In this document: positions 1 through 6,640 of the stretch, piece after piece
Numbering within the stretch: position 1 is the first letter of the stretch
Layout: each line of letters begins with the position of its first letter
From: Pseudomonadota bacterium
GTDB taxonomy: Bacteria > Pseudomonadota > Alphaproteobacteria > Acetobacterales > Acetobacteraceae
Assembly (NCBI GenBank): GCA_021826565.1
Contig: JAKAZJ010000064.1
Coordinates: forward strand, 1-8,024
Direction of reading: 5' to 3'
Length of the DNA: 8,024 nucleotides
Notes under the pieces: generated by a model
What the model was told of the DNA's origin: nothing
What the model saw: the letters and a program-made list of their open reading frames with translations, nothing else
Databases searched by the model: none
Position numbers and translations under genes: made by a program

Positions 1-886
1 CCGCCTGATCCTCGGTCCGGGCGGCGATGGTCAGCTGGCGGATCGGCGCGTGCTCCATCGCCTCCACGGCGTTGCGGATCAGGATCATCAGGACCTGCTG
101 CACCTGGGCGCGGTCGGCCAGGACCGGTGGCAGATCCGGCGGCAGGTCCAGGCGCACGCTGATCCCGCGCTCGCGATCGCCCAGCAGCGCCAGCGCGCAG
201 GCTTCCTCGATCAGCGGCGCCAGCGGCGCGGGGACCGGGGCGGGCGCGGCGCCGGAGACGAAGCCGCGCAGCCGGCGGATGATGTCGCCGGCGCGCGCGG
301 TCTCGGCGCGGGCGCGGGCCAGAGCCTCCCGCGCGCGCGCCGGATCGTCCCCCAGGCGTTCCAGCGCGGCCAAGTAGTTGGCGACCGCGGTCAGCGGCTG
401 GTTGAGTTCATGGGCCAGGGCGGCGGCCATCTGGCCCATCGCGTTCAGCCGCGTCGCCTGCGCCAGACGCTGCTGCAATTCCTGCATCCGGGCGCGGCTG
501 GCCTGGGTTTCCGTCAGGTCGCGGATGAAGCCGGTGAACCGGCGGGTGGCGCCGGTCCGCGCCTCGCCGACCGCGAGTTCCATCGGGAAGGTGCTGCCGT
601 CGCGGCGTTCGCCCACCACGACGCGGCCGATGCCGATGATGCGGCGTTCGCCGGTGGCAAGGTAGCGGGCCAGGTAGCCATCGTGCCGGCTGCGATACGG
701 CTCCGGCATCAGCGTGGCGATGTTGCGTCCGGTCATCTCCGCCTCGGTCCAGCCGAACAGGCGTTCGGCGGCGGCGGAGAAGCGGGTGATCCGGCCGGCC
801 GCGTCGATCACCACCAGCGCGTCCGGGACGGTGGCGAGGATCGCGCTTAGCTGGGCGGCGTCGGCGCTGGTAGGGCGTGCGGCCAT
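1..886 (-). CDS. fixL: FixL-type haem-PAS oxygen-sensor histidine kinase (partial, C-terminus off the left edge)
   Basis: Seen: 295 residues. A PAS domain covers about residues 12-125, followed by a HisKA dimerisation/phosphoacceptor helix pair (about 145-210) and the start of the ATPase domain. The PAS domain carries the FixL signature [16 protein letters not shown], then RRIIGIGR and RRDGSTFPM. By alignment from memory to Bradyrhizobium FixL, His68 is the proximal haem ligand (His200), Arg74 matches Arg206 and Arg88 matches the oxygen-contacting Arg220. Arg82 sits where that protein has His214. The phosphoacceptor is His159 in LAHELNQPL, and the N-box begins at RNAVEAM (Asn272). The remaining ATP-binding boxes lie outside the window. 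Known: FixL proteins autophosphorylate when haem loses oxygen and pass phosphate to FixJ, which induces microaerobic genes. The start ATG (884-886, minus) has GGGGA at 892-896. No membrane segment precedes the PAS domain, so the protein is probably soluble. A fixJ partner would be expected to the left and cannot be seen. A FixL-like kinase with another partner is the main alternative. Confidence 0.88.
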   Translation of the reverse strand, partial: MAARPTSADAAQLSAILATVPDALVVIDAAGRITRFSAAAERLFGWTEAEMTGRNIATLMPEPYRSRHDGYLARYLATGERRIIGIGRVVVGERRDGSTFPMELAVGEARTGATRRFTGFIRDLTETQASRARMQELQQRLAQATRLNAMGQMAAALAHELNQPLTAVANYLAALERLGDDPARAREALARARAETARAGDIIRRLRGFVSGAAPAPVPAPLAPLIEEACALALLGDRERGISVRLDLPPDLPPVLADRAQVQQVLMILIRNAVEAMEHAPIRQLTIAARTEDQA

Positions 887-888
887 CC

Positions 889-1022
889 TGGTCCCCGGGG
901 CTGCGCATGCGCTTGCATCGCGCGGCGGCGCAAGGCAAGCGGGGCCATGCGGCGCGTATGGATTGTTCTGGCCTGTGCGGTGTTCCTGGCGGGGCGGATG
1001 CTGAACACCGGGGCGCTGCGGG
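889..1022 (+). repeat. Direct repeat, copy A (left of the cyclic-di-GMP gene)
   Basis: This stretch matches 3746-3883 in the same orientation. By eye there are about ten substitutions, a one-base gap in the non-coding part and a three-base gap near the end, so roughly nine bases in ten agree. The copy includes about 58 bp upstream of the small ORF plus its first 24 codons. Its left edge abuts the ribosome-binding region of the divergent FixL-type gene. Beyond 1022 the similarity stops being clear. Confidence 0.9.
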
Positions 1023-1150
1023 GGCACTGACGGCCGGGGAAGCGCCGGGAGCGGCGCGGCAAAAGCCGCAGTTGTCGCCGCCCCCCGAGGAGGCCCCGCC
1101 CGAGCCTCCGCCAGCGCGACCCGGCCGATCCGACTCCAACCACACTTTAA
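947..1150 (+). pseudogene. Decayed copy of the small basic membrane-protein gene
   Basis: Seen: the ATG at 947 opens a 27-residue frame ending at TGA 1028-1030. Its first 24 codons match those of the intact gene at 3805 with four base changes. Two are silent; two change residues, Leu17 to Arg and Ile18 to Met. Leu17Arg places a charge inside the first membrane segment. After residue 24 the sequence lacks the second membrane segment. Reading on in the same frame past the TGA, to TAA 1148-1150, gives a tail rich in Arg, Lys and Pro that resembles the C-terminal tail of the intact protein. Inference: this is a duplicate that lost an internal piece and decayed. A genuine 27-residue small protein ending at 1030 is possible but less likely, given the charged membrane segment. 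Confidence 0.6.
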
Positions 1151-1323
1151 CCGGGTTGAAAGAATCTCGATGCCAGACCACCCCGACCGGCGCGCGTCGC
1201 GCAGGGGCGCTGCCGTGGGAGCGGCCGGCGTGGCGGCCAGGAGACGGTCGTGATTTGCGTGATGAAGCAGAGGCCTGGAGCATGACGCGTGCCGTATCCT
1301 GAACCGGACGGAATCGAGGGAAC
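1151..1323 (+). other. Gene-free leader upstream of the MHYT-GGDEF-EAL gene
   Basis: No convincing gene is visible here. Short frames exist, such as 1170-1253 with 27 codons, but they lack a ribosome-binding site and recognisable content. I looked for a sigma-70-like promoter and found no pair of hexamers good enough to call. The only clear signal is GAGGG at 1316-1320, the ribosome-binding site of the GTG start at 1324. Any promoter for the cyclic-di-GMP gene probably lies here or in the preceding relic. Confidence 0.5.
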
Positions 1324-3711
1324 GTGTCGGCCGCCGCGCTCGCGCCAGATCTGATGCTCGAGTCCTGCGGATGCATCGTCGCCCAGTATGGCCCCCGTCT
1401 GGCCGTACGGGCCGCCGTCGTGTCCGTGTTCGCCTGCTGGACTGCGCTCAATCTGTTCCAGCGGGCCGAGGCCACAAGGCGCCGCCGCGGCCTTTGGCTG
1501 CTGGCCACCGCCATCACCTTCGGGGTCGGCGCCTGGGCCACGGATTTCATTGCCCTGCTGGCGTACCACCCCGATTTCACGCTCGCTGTCACCCCGGAAC
1601 TGATACTGGCCGCGCTTGGGATCGGCGTCGCCGGCAGCCTCGGGGGATTTGCGCTGGCGGGGTCCGAGCGCCCCGATCGCCGCACGGCGGCGCTGGGCGG
1701 TGCGGTGATCGGCCTGGCAGTGGCGGCGATGCATTTCACCGGCATCATGGCCCTGCGTTTCGCTGGTGTGCTGCGATGGGACCCGAGCGCGGTCGTGGAA
1801 TCAGTGTTGATTGCGACCCTGCTCGCGGCGCCGGCCATCGCGCTGGCGCGCCGGGCGGAGAGTCCCTGGACGCGCCTCGCGGCCACGCTGCTGCTGACGC
1901 TTGCCATCGGCGCCATGCATCTCGTGGCGATGCCGGCCGTTGTGCTGGTGCCCATGCCGGCCCCCCTCCCGAGCGGTTTGCTCGGGGAGACGCCGCTGGT
2001 CTTTGTGGTCCTCGCCGCGCTGGTACCGGTCCTGCTGATCGGGCTGGTCCTGATCACGCTGGACCAGGACGGCGCGCGGCGGACCAGGATCGAGATGCGC
2101 CGCTTCCGCAGCTTCGCTGACGCCACGTTCGAGGGCCTGCTGCTGTTGCGCCGCGGAATCGTAACCGATGCGAACCATGTCCTGTGCGGGCTGATCGGCG
2201 CGGTGCCGCAGCAGATCGTCGGCACCCATGTCGCCGACCTGCTCCCCGTCCTGGCCGAGCTGGAGCAGACTTGGCCGCCGGAACCGTTGGAGACGAATCT
2301 CGTCGGCCGCAGCGGAGCGCTGCGGCCGGTCGAGATTCTGATCCGCCCGCTGGGGGAAGAAGGCCGCGGCGGCGCCGTCGTGGCGGTGCGCGACATCGCC
2401 GAACGGAAGGCGGCGGCGAAGCACATCGCGTTCCTTGCCCATCACGACATGTTGACCGGGCTGGCGAATCGCGCCCTGTTCGGCGACCGGCTGACCCAGG
2501 CCCTGGCGATGGCGGACCGTTCGCAGGGCAAGGTCGCGCTGGTCTGCCTCGATCTCGACGGATTCAAGCTGGTGAACGACGGCTTCGGCCATCCCGTGGG
2601 CGATGCGTTGCTGCGGGAGGTGGCCGGCCGGCTCGGCCTCGCGCTGCGCGACACCGACACCCTCGCCCGGCTGGGCGGGGACGAGTTCGCGATCGTGCAG
2701 CCATTCGCCGAACAACCGAATGCCGCGGCGGTTGTGGCGCGCCGGGTGGTCGATCTGCTCGCCACGCCGTTCGAGATCGACGGTAATCACATCGCGATCG
2801 GCGCCAGTGTCGGCATCGCGCTTTATCCCGATGACGCAGCGGGTGGCGATGCACTGTTGAAGCGTGCCGACCTCGCGTTGTTCCGCGCCAAGCAGGAAGG
2901 GCGGGGTACATTCTGCTTCTTCGAGCCTGAAATGGACCAGTTGCTGCAGCGCCGACGCCTGCTCGAGCACGACCTGCGCCACGCCATCGCGCACGAGGCT
3001 TTGGAACTCCACTATCAGAAATTCTGTCGCTGCGGTTCGCTCGAGGTGATCGGCTACGAGGCGCTGCTGCGCTGGAACCACCCGACCCGCGGTGCCATCC
3101 CGCCTTCTGAGTTCATTCCGCTTGCCGAGGAGAGCGGCCTCATCCTGCCGCTCGGGCGCTGGACGCTGGAACAGGCGTGCCGGGAGGCGTCGGTCTGGCC
3201 GAACGAGCGCTGTCTGGCGGTCAATCTCTCGCCGACGCAGTTCGGCCAATCCGACCTGGTCGCGATGGTGGGCGAGATCCTGGCGCGCACCGGATTGTCG
3301 CCGGCGCGGCTCGACATCGAGGTGACCGAGGGTGTCCTGATCAGCAACACGGCGCGGGCCTTGCACGTGCTGCGCGGGCTGAAGGCGCTCGGTGTGCGGG
3401 TCACGCTGGACGATTTCGGCACCGGCTATTCGAGCCTGAGCTATCTGCGCCGATTCCCATTCGACGCGATCAAGATCGACCGCTCCTTCATCCAGGGCCT
3501 GGGGGTGGATCGCGAATCCGGCATGATCGTGCATTCCATCCTGGCGCTGTGCCGCAGCCTCGATCTGCGGGTAACCGCGGAGGGGGTGGAGACCGCGGAT
3601 CAGCTTGCTATCCTGGAGTCGTATGGCTGCGAGCGGGTGCAGGGCTATCTGCTGGGACACCCGGTCAGGGCTGCGCAGTTGTACGCGCCGGTGCCGGCGC
3701 CGACGGCATAA
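1324..3711 (+). CDS. Membrane-bound MHYT-PAS-GGDEF-EAL cyclic-di-GMP cyclase/phosphodiesterase
   Basis: Role: makes cyclic-di-GMP from GTP (GGDEF) and/or hydrolyses it to pGpG (EAL), controlling the switch between motile and surface-attached life. Seen: residues about 28-246 form an MHYT membrane sensor of about seven helices with motif remnants at 71-75 (WATDF), 136-139 (MHFT) and 198-199 (MH). A weak PAS domain spans about 260-362, ending in VRDIAERK. The GGDEF domain (about 368-535) has an intact GGDEF at 451-455 and the inhibitory-site RxxD at 442-445, five residues before it. The EAL domain (about 548-785) keeps E579, N634, E666, D696/D697, K717, E753 and Q773. Both active sites therefore look functional, and product inhibition is likely. 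Known: MHYT domains are proposed to sense a diatomic gas or oxygen through bound copper. The GTG start at 1324 has GAGGG at 1316-1320. Odd: the first MHYT motif has Thr-Asp instead of Met-His, and the EAL start has an unusual Cys-Arg-Cys. Direct repeats flank the gene, and its third codon positions appear somewhat less G/C-biased than those of its neighbours. Confidence 0.95.
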   Translation: MSAAALAPDLMLESCGCIVAQYGPRLAVRAAVVSVFACWTALNLFQRAEATRRRRGLWLLATAITFGVGAWATDFIALLAYHPDFTLAVTPELILAALGIGVAGSLGGFALAGSERPDRRTAALGGAVIGLAVAAMHFTGIMALRFAGVLRWDPSAVVESVLIATLLAAPAIALARRAESPWTRLAATLLLTLAIGAMHLVAMPAVVLVPMPAPLPSGLLGETPLVFVVLAALVPVLLIGLVLITLDQDGARRTRIEMRRFRSFADATFEGLLLLRRGIVTDANHVLCGLIGAVPQQIVGTHVADLLPVLAELEQTWPPEPLETNLVGRSGALRPVEILIRPLGEEGRGGAVVAVRDIAERKAAAKHIAFLAHHDMLTGLANRALFGDRLTQALAMADRSQGKVALVCLDLDGFKLVNDGFGHPVGDALLREVAGRLGLALRDTDTLARLGGDEFAIVQPFAEQPNAAAVVARRVVDLLATPFEIDGNHIAIGASVGIALYPDDAAGGDALLKRADLALFRAKQEGRGTFCFFEPEMDQLLQRRRLLEHDLRHAIAHEALELHYQKFCRCGSLEVIGYEALLRWNHPTRGAIPPSEFIPLAEESGLILPLGRWTLEQACREASVWPNERCLAVNLSPTQFGQSDLVAMVGEILARTGLSPARLDIEVTEGVLISNTARALHVLRGLKALGVRVTLDDFGTGYSSLSYLRRFPFDAIKIDRSFIQGLGVDRESGMIVHSILALCRSLDLRVTAEGVETADQLAILESYGCERVQGYLLGHPVRAAQLYAPVPAPTA

Positions 3712-3722
3712 CCACCGGCACC
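3690..3722 (+). terminator. Possible hairpin at the end of the cyclic-di-GMP gene
   Basis: GGTGCCGG at 3690-3697 pairs perfectly with CCGGCACC at 3715-3722, with a 17-base loop that contains the stop codon at 3709-3711. There is no following T-run, and the left arm can also fold on itself with adjacent GC bases. It could be a weak terminator or an RNA-stabilising fold, or chance in GC-rich DNA. Confidence 0.25.
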
Positions 3723-3745
3723 TCCATCGCCGCCGCCAGCAGCTT

Positions 3746-3883
3746 TGGTCTCTGGTACTGCGCATGCGCTTGCATCGCGCCGCGGCGCAAGGCAAGCGAG
3801 CGCCATGCGGCGCGTCTGGATCGTTCTGGCCTGTGCGGTGTTCCTGGCGGGGCTGATCCTGAACACCGGGGCGCTGCTGCGGG
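3746..3883 (+). repeat. Direct repeat, copy B (right of the cyclic-di-GMP gene)
   Basis: This is the partner of 889-1022 in the same orientation. It holds the leader and first 26 codons of the intact small gene at 3805. The single-base gap between the copies lies just upstream of the ATG. It shifts the upstream frame in one copy but leaves the shared ATG frame intact, which supports the ATG at 3805 as the true start. Confidence 0.9.
3758..3804 (+). promoter_or_regulatory. Conserved leader with palindrome and hairpin, upstream of the small membrane gene
   Basis: The ten-base perfect palindrome GCGCATGCGC at 3760-3769 recurs at 903-912. It is followed by a 23-base imperfect hairpin at 3769-3791, in which CTTGC pairs with GCAAG with one mismatch inside and a short loop. 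The equivalent at 912-934 differs by one loop base, so pairing is retained. The element could be an operator or a structured 5' leader. The ribosome-binding site of the gene itself is weak: AAGG at 3789-3792 lies 12 bases from the ATG and inside the hairpin, which would allow translational control. That last point is inference. Confidence 0.3.
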
Positions 3884-4248
3884 TGGCTGGCTATTACGCG
3901 TGGGCGGGGCTGCGGCACCACCCGGTGTTTGCGGTGGGCGTCGTGGCGGCGGCGATCGGGCTTTGGGCGGGGCGTCGGTTCTGGGTCCAGCGGGGCAGCA
4001 AGCGGCGGGGGCGCAAGCGGCGCGGGAAGCGCAAGGCCCGCAAGCCGGCGGCCGGCGGAACCCGGGTGCGGCGCGCGAAGCCCCGGACTGCCGCGCCGGC
4101 GCCGCCGGATACGGTCCCGCCGCCGGCATCGCCTTCGTCACCGCCATCCCCATCGGCGCCTGCGCCCGCGCGTGCGCCCCGCGGCGGGCGGTCGCCACGG
4201 GCGCCGTCGCAGCGATCCCGCCAGCGGCCATCGCCCCAACCGCCCTAA
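3805..4248 (+). CDS. Small bitopic or hairpin membrane protein with basic, proline-rich tail (unknown function)
   Basis: I do not recognise this family. Seen: 147 residues. A short Arg-Arg start precedes a hydrophobic helix at about 4-25, and a second hydrophobic stretch lies at about 40-57. Residues 58-95 are extremely basic, with runs of Arg, Lys and Gly such as SKRRGRKRRGKRKARK. The rest (about 96-147) is mainly Pro, Ala, Ser and Arg, and is surely disordered. The ATG at 3805 is preferred over an upstream in-frame TTG (3745) because the duplicate copy shares the ATG frame but not the upstream frame. The gene begins 93 bp after the cyclic-di-GMP gene and ends 34 bp from the convergent peptidase stop. 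Inference: with a positive-inside arrangement both ends would face the cytoplasm, where the tail could touch nucleic acid, phospholipid or another acidic partner. A truncated copy lies at 947. Composition-biased tails can be frame artefacts in GC-rich DNA, but the duplicated N-terminus with silent changes argues for a real gene. Confidence 0.65.
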   Translation: MRRVWIVLACAVFLAGLILNTGALLRVAGYYAWAGLRHHPVFAVGVVAAAIGLWAGRRFWVQRGSKRRGRKRRGKRKARKPAAGGTRVRRAKPRTAAPAPPDTVPPPASPSSPPSPSAPAPARAPRGGRSPRAPSQRSRQRPSPQPP

Positions 4249-4282
4249 ACCTCGGCGGCCGTAAGCCCCGCTCCTGCCGCGC

Positions 4283-5419
4283 CTATCCCAGCGCCTCGAT
4301 CACCCCCGCCAGCAGCGCGGCCCGCGGCCCCAGCGCCTCCCACAGGATATGCTCCGAGGCGACATGCGCGCCGCCACCCGGGCAGCCCAGCCCGTCCAGG
4401 GTCGGCACCCCCAGCGCCGCGGTGAAATTCCCGTCCGATCCCCCGCCCCGGCTTTGCTTCGGCAGCCGCATCCCCAGTCCCGCCGCGACCGCCCGCGCCG
4501 TCTCGTACATCCCCAGCCCGGCGGCGGTTTCGGCGAAGGGCGGCCGGTTCATGCCGCCCTCCACCGCCACGGCGCAGCCTGGGGTCCGCGCCGCCAGCCC
4601 GCGCAACGCCGCCGCCATCGCTTCCCCGTCCGCCGCCGAGGCCACCCGCAGATCGATCTCGCAGCCGGCATCCGGCGGGATCACGTTCGGCCGCGTGCCG
4701 CCCCACACCGGCGCGGCATTCAGCGTGATGCCCCGGTCCGCATCCACCAGCGCGTGGACCGCCTGGATCTGATGCGCCAGTTCCACCACCGCGGAGGCCC
4801 CGTCGGCAAAGCCGTTTCCGGCATGGGCGCCGCGCCCGGTCACCCGCAGCACGAACCGCCCCACGCCCTTGCGCGCCGTCACGCAGGCGCCGCCCGCGCC
4901 GGCCGGCTCCGGGATCAGCGCCCAGGCCGCGCCGCCGGCTTCCCGCTCGATATGCGCGCGTGAGGTGGGCGAGCCGACTTCCTCATCCGGTGTCAGCAGC
5001 AGGACCAGCGGCCGCGCGGTCGGCACGCCCTGGCGCAGCACCGCGCAGAACACATGCAGCGCCAGGTAGCTGCCGGCCTTCATGTCGAAAATCCCCGGAC
5101 CGTAGGCGCGCGGCCCGTCCACCCGGAACGGCATCGCCGCCAGGGTCCCCGGGTCCCAGACCGTATCCAGATGCCCCGCGATCAGCCCCGCGCGCCCGTC
5201 CGGCGCGTCCCGCCCCGGGGTGCGCGCCACCAGCGTATCGCCGAACCCGCCGGTTCCCTGATGGCGTTCCACCACCGCCCCGGCCGCGGTCAGATCGGCC
5301 TCGGCCAGGTCCATCAGGCGGTTGACCATGTCCGGATGCGTGGTGGGCGTTTCCATCCGCACCCAGGCGGCCAGCCCCTCCAGCAGCGTCTGCGCGCTTG
5401 CGGTCACCGTCTGCGCCAT
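4283..5419 (-). CDS. M20-family metallopeptidase, glutamate carboxypeptidase (CPG2)-like
   Basis: Role: cytoplasmic or exported di-zinc hydrolase that cleaves a C-terminal amino acid or an N-acyl group from small amide substrates. The exact substrate cannot be read from sequence. Seen: 378 residues, normal length for the family. Metal and catalytic residues are all present: H83 and D85 in GHLDTVW, bridging D112 in GPGIFDMKAG, general-base pair E146/E147 in TPDEEVGS, E171 in PEPAG, and the late H357 in ASEHI. The dimerisation (lid) domain is inserted at about 183-290 and contains the GRGAHAG motif, with His199 expected to reach the partner active site. GGGSDGNF at 325-332 is also typical of the CPG2-like group. 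No signal peptide is evident. The start ATG (5417-5419, minus) has a good AAGGGG at 5425-5430. A longer frame to 5707 exists but would overlap the divergent gene. The gene is transcribed towards the small membrane gene and away from the Old Yellow Enzyme. ArgE- or DapE-type activity is less likely but not excluded. Confidence 0.92.
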   Translation of the reverse strand: MAQTVTASAQTLLEGLAAWVRMETPTTHPDMVNRLMDLAEADLTAAGAVVERHQGTGGFGDTLVARTPGRDAPDGRAGLIAGHLDTVWDPGTLAAMPFRVDGPRAYGPGIFDMKAGSYLALHVFCAVLRQGVPTARPLVLLLTPDEEVGSPTSRAHIEREAGGAAWALIPEPAGAGGACVTARKGVGRFVLRVTGRGAHAGNGFADGASAVVELAHQIQAVHALVDADRGITLNAAPVWGGTRPNVIPPDAGCEIDLRVASAADGEAMAAALRGLAARTPGCAVAVEGGMNRPPFAETAAGLGMYETARAVAAGLGMRLPKQSRGGGSDGNFTAALGVPTLDGLGCPGGGAHVASEHILWEALGPRAALLAGVIEALG

Positions 5420-5480
5420 GTCGGCCCCTTGCGTTTCCGGGCCACGACACACCGCGCCGGCCGCCCTGTCCAGGGGTTTC

Positions 5481-5500
5481 GCCCGCCCGGCCGCGCGGGC
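5481..5500. promoter_or_regulatory. Near-palindrome between divergent peptidase and Old Yellow Enzyme genes
   Basis: GCCCGC at 5481-5486 and GCGGGC at 5495-5500 are inverted repeats. The inner eight bases continue the symmetry except for one mismatched pair. The element lies 32 bp upstream of the Old Yellow Enzyme start and 61 bp from the peptidase start, where a shared operator could act on either. The composition is GC only, so chance is a serious alternative. No clear -35/-10 pair was recognised in the 112 bp gap. Confidence 0.25.
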
Positions 5501-5531
5501 TAGAAGCCCCCAACCATTTCGGAGCCGCCCT

Positions 5532-6602
5532 ATGTCCGCCAGCCTGTTCCAGCCCGTGACCTTCCGGTCCGTCACCGCGCGCAACCGCATCACCGTCTCC
5601 CCCATGTGCCAGTACAGCGCCACCGACGGGCTGGGCGATGACTGGCACATCCAGCATCTGGGCGCCCGCGCCGCCGGCGGTGCCGGGATCGTGTTCACCG
5701 AGGCCACGCATGTCTCGGCGCCCGGCCGGATCAGCCAGGCCTGCCTGGGTCTGTGGGAGCCACGCCATCAGGCGCTGCTGACCCGGGTGGCCGCGATCAT
5801 CGCCCGCAACGGCGCGGTGCCGGCCATTCAGCTGGCCCATGCCGGCCGCAAGGGATCGAGCCAGCGCCCCTGGGACGGCGGCAAGCCGATCGCGCCCGCC
5901 GAGGGCGGCTGGGTGACGCTGGCGCCGAGCGCGATCCCCTTCGTCGCCGGCGCCACCGACCCGCATCCGCTGTCCGCCAATGAGATCGCCGGCATCGTCG
6001 CCGCCTTCGCCGCCAGCGCCCGCATGGCGCGCGCGGCCGGGTTCCAGATCGTCGAAATCCACGCCGCGCACGGCTATCTGGTGCATGAGTTCCTGTCCCC
6101 GCTGGCGAACCGCCGCAGCGATGCCTATGGCGGCGACCTTGCCGGCCGGTCGCGCGTGCTGATGGAAATCCTGGACGCGGTGCGCGCCGAATGGCCGGCC
6201 GAACTGCCGCTGTTCGTGCGCCTGACCTGCTCGGATTACATGGCCGGCGGGATCACGCTGGAGGAGGCGGTCGCGGTATCGCGGCTGCTGGCCGCGCGCG
6301 GCGATGTGGACCTGATCGATTGCACCGGCGGCGGGATCAGCCCGGATGTGCGGATCCCCTCGCTCCATCCCGGCTATCAGGTGCCGTTCGCGGAAACCAT
6401 CCGCCGCGAGACCGGGCTTGCCACCGGCGCTGTCGGCCTGATCACCGAGGCGACCCACGCCGCCGAGATCGTTGCCAACCAGCGCGCCGACCTGGTGTTC
6501 CTGGCGCGCGCGTTGCTGGCCGATCCCGCCTGGCCGCTGCGCGCGGCGCGTACGCTCGGCGTGAAGCCCGAGCTGCCGGCGCAATATCTCCGCGCCGCCT
6601 GA
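5532..6602 (+). CDS. Old Yellow Enzyme, YqjM-type NAD(P)H-dependent ene-reductase
   Basis: Role: FMN-dependent flavoenzyme that reduces activated C=C bonds (enones, nitro-olefins, maleimides) with NAD(P)H; often linked to detoxification of electrophiles. Seen: 356 residues forming one TIM barrel. Cys26 and Tyr28 in SPMCQYSA match by position the redox-tuning Cys26 and active-site Tyr28 of Bacillus YqjM. H177 and H180 (IHAAHGYL) bind the substrate carbonyl, and Tyr182 follows. Arg230 (FVRLTCSDY) contacts FMN. The FMN-phosphate region is about 299-329, ending LVFLARALLADP. The C-terminal QYLR places Arg354 as the likely arginine finger across the dimer, as in this class. The ATG at 5532 has GGAG at 5521-5524. 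An upstream in-frame extension to 5322 lacks family similarity and overlaps the divergent peptidase. The enzyme is thus of the short, thermophilic-like or class III type. A xenobiotic reductase (XenA-like) annotation would be equivalent. The natural substrate is unknown. Confidence 0.95.
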   Translation: MSASLFQPVTFRSVTARNRITVSPMCQYSATDGLGDDWHIQHLGARAAGGAGIVFTEATHVSAPGRISQACLGLWEPRHQALLTRVAAIIARNGAVPAIQLAHAGRKGSSQRPWDGGKPIAPAEGGWVTLAPSAIPFVAGATDPHPLSANEIAGIVAAFAASARMARAAGFQIVEIHAAHGYLVHEFLSPLANRRSDAYGGDLAGRSRVLMEILDAVRAEWPAELPLFVRLTCSDYMAGGITLEEAVAVSRLLAARGDVDLIDCTGGGISPDVRIPSLHPGYQVPFAETIRRETGLATGAVGLITEATHAAEIVANQRADLVFLARALLADPAWPLRAARTLGVKPELPAQYLRAA

Positions 6603-6608
6603 CCGCGT

Positions 6609-6640
6609 GGGGCGGGCCGAGGTTGCCCCTCGCCCGCCCC
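6609..6640 (+). terminator. Strong GC hairpin after the Old Yellow Enzyme gene
   Basis: GGGGCGGGC at 6609-6617 pairs with GCCCGCCCC at 6632-6640. After a bulged C at 6618, GAGG at 6619-6622 pairs with CCTC at 6628-6631, leaving a five-base loop. This makes a 13-pair stem starting six bases after the stop codon. There is no T-run after it, so it is not a classical Rho-independent terminator. It may still end transcription or protect the 3' end. It separates the flavoenzyme gene from the next gene. Confidence 0.5.

Noticed and set aside
1170..1253. 27-codon plus-strand frame in the leader of the GGDEF-EAL gene
   Set aside because: No ribosome-binding site, no duplicate and no recognisable content; expected by chance.
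408..2426. Long minus-strand open frame of 672 codons
   Set aside because: It crosses the FixL-type gene and the MHYT-GGDEF-EAL gene in other frames. Its product is low-complexity Arg/Ala/Pro/Ser with no domain, typical of shadow frames in GC-rich DNA.
3745..3804. TTG start adding 20 residues to the small membrane protein
   Set aside because: The duplicate copy has a one-base gap in this stretch, so this frame is not conserved, whereas the ATG frame is.
889..3883. Composite transposon or insertion sequence bounded by the direct repeats
   Set aside because: The repeats contain no transposase, have no terminal inverted repeats, and carry a coding 5' end and leader. No short target-site duplication was seen.
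1801..3921. Long minus-strand open frame of 706 codons opposite the GGDEF-EAL gene
   Set aside because: It is antisense to a gene with complete domain motifs, and its composition (Arg, Gln, His, Asp) is that of a shadow frame.
5322..5531. N-terminal extension of the Old Yellow Enzyme by 70 residues
   Set aside because: The added part is antisense to the peptidase. The ATG at 5532 puts Cys26 and Tyr28 at exactly the YqjM numbering and follows GGAG.
5420..5707. N-terminal extension of the M20 peptidase by 96 residues
   Set aside because: The extension lacks family similarity and overlaps the first 176 bp of the divergent flavoenzyme gene. The ATG at 5419 has a good ribosome-binding site and gives the normal family length.
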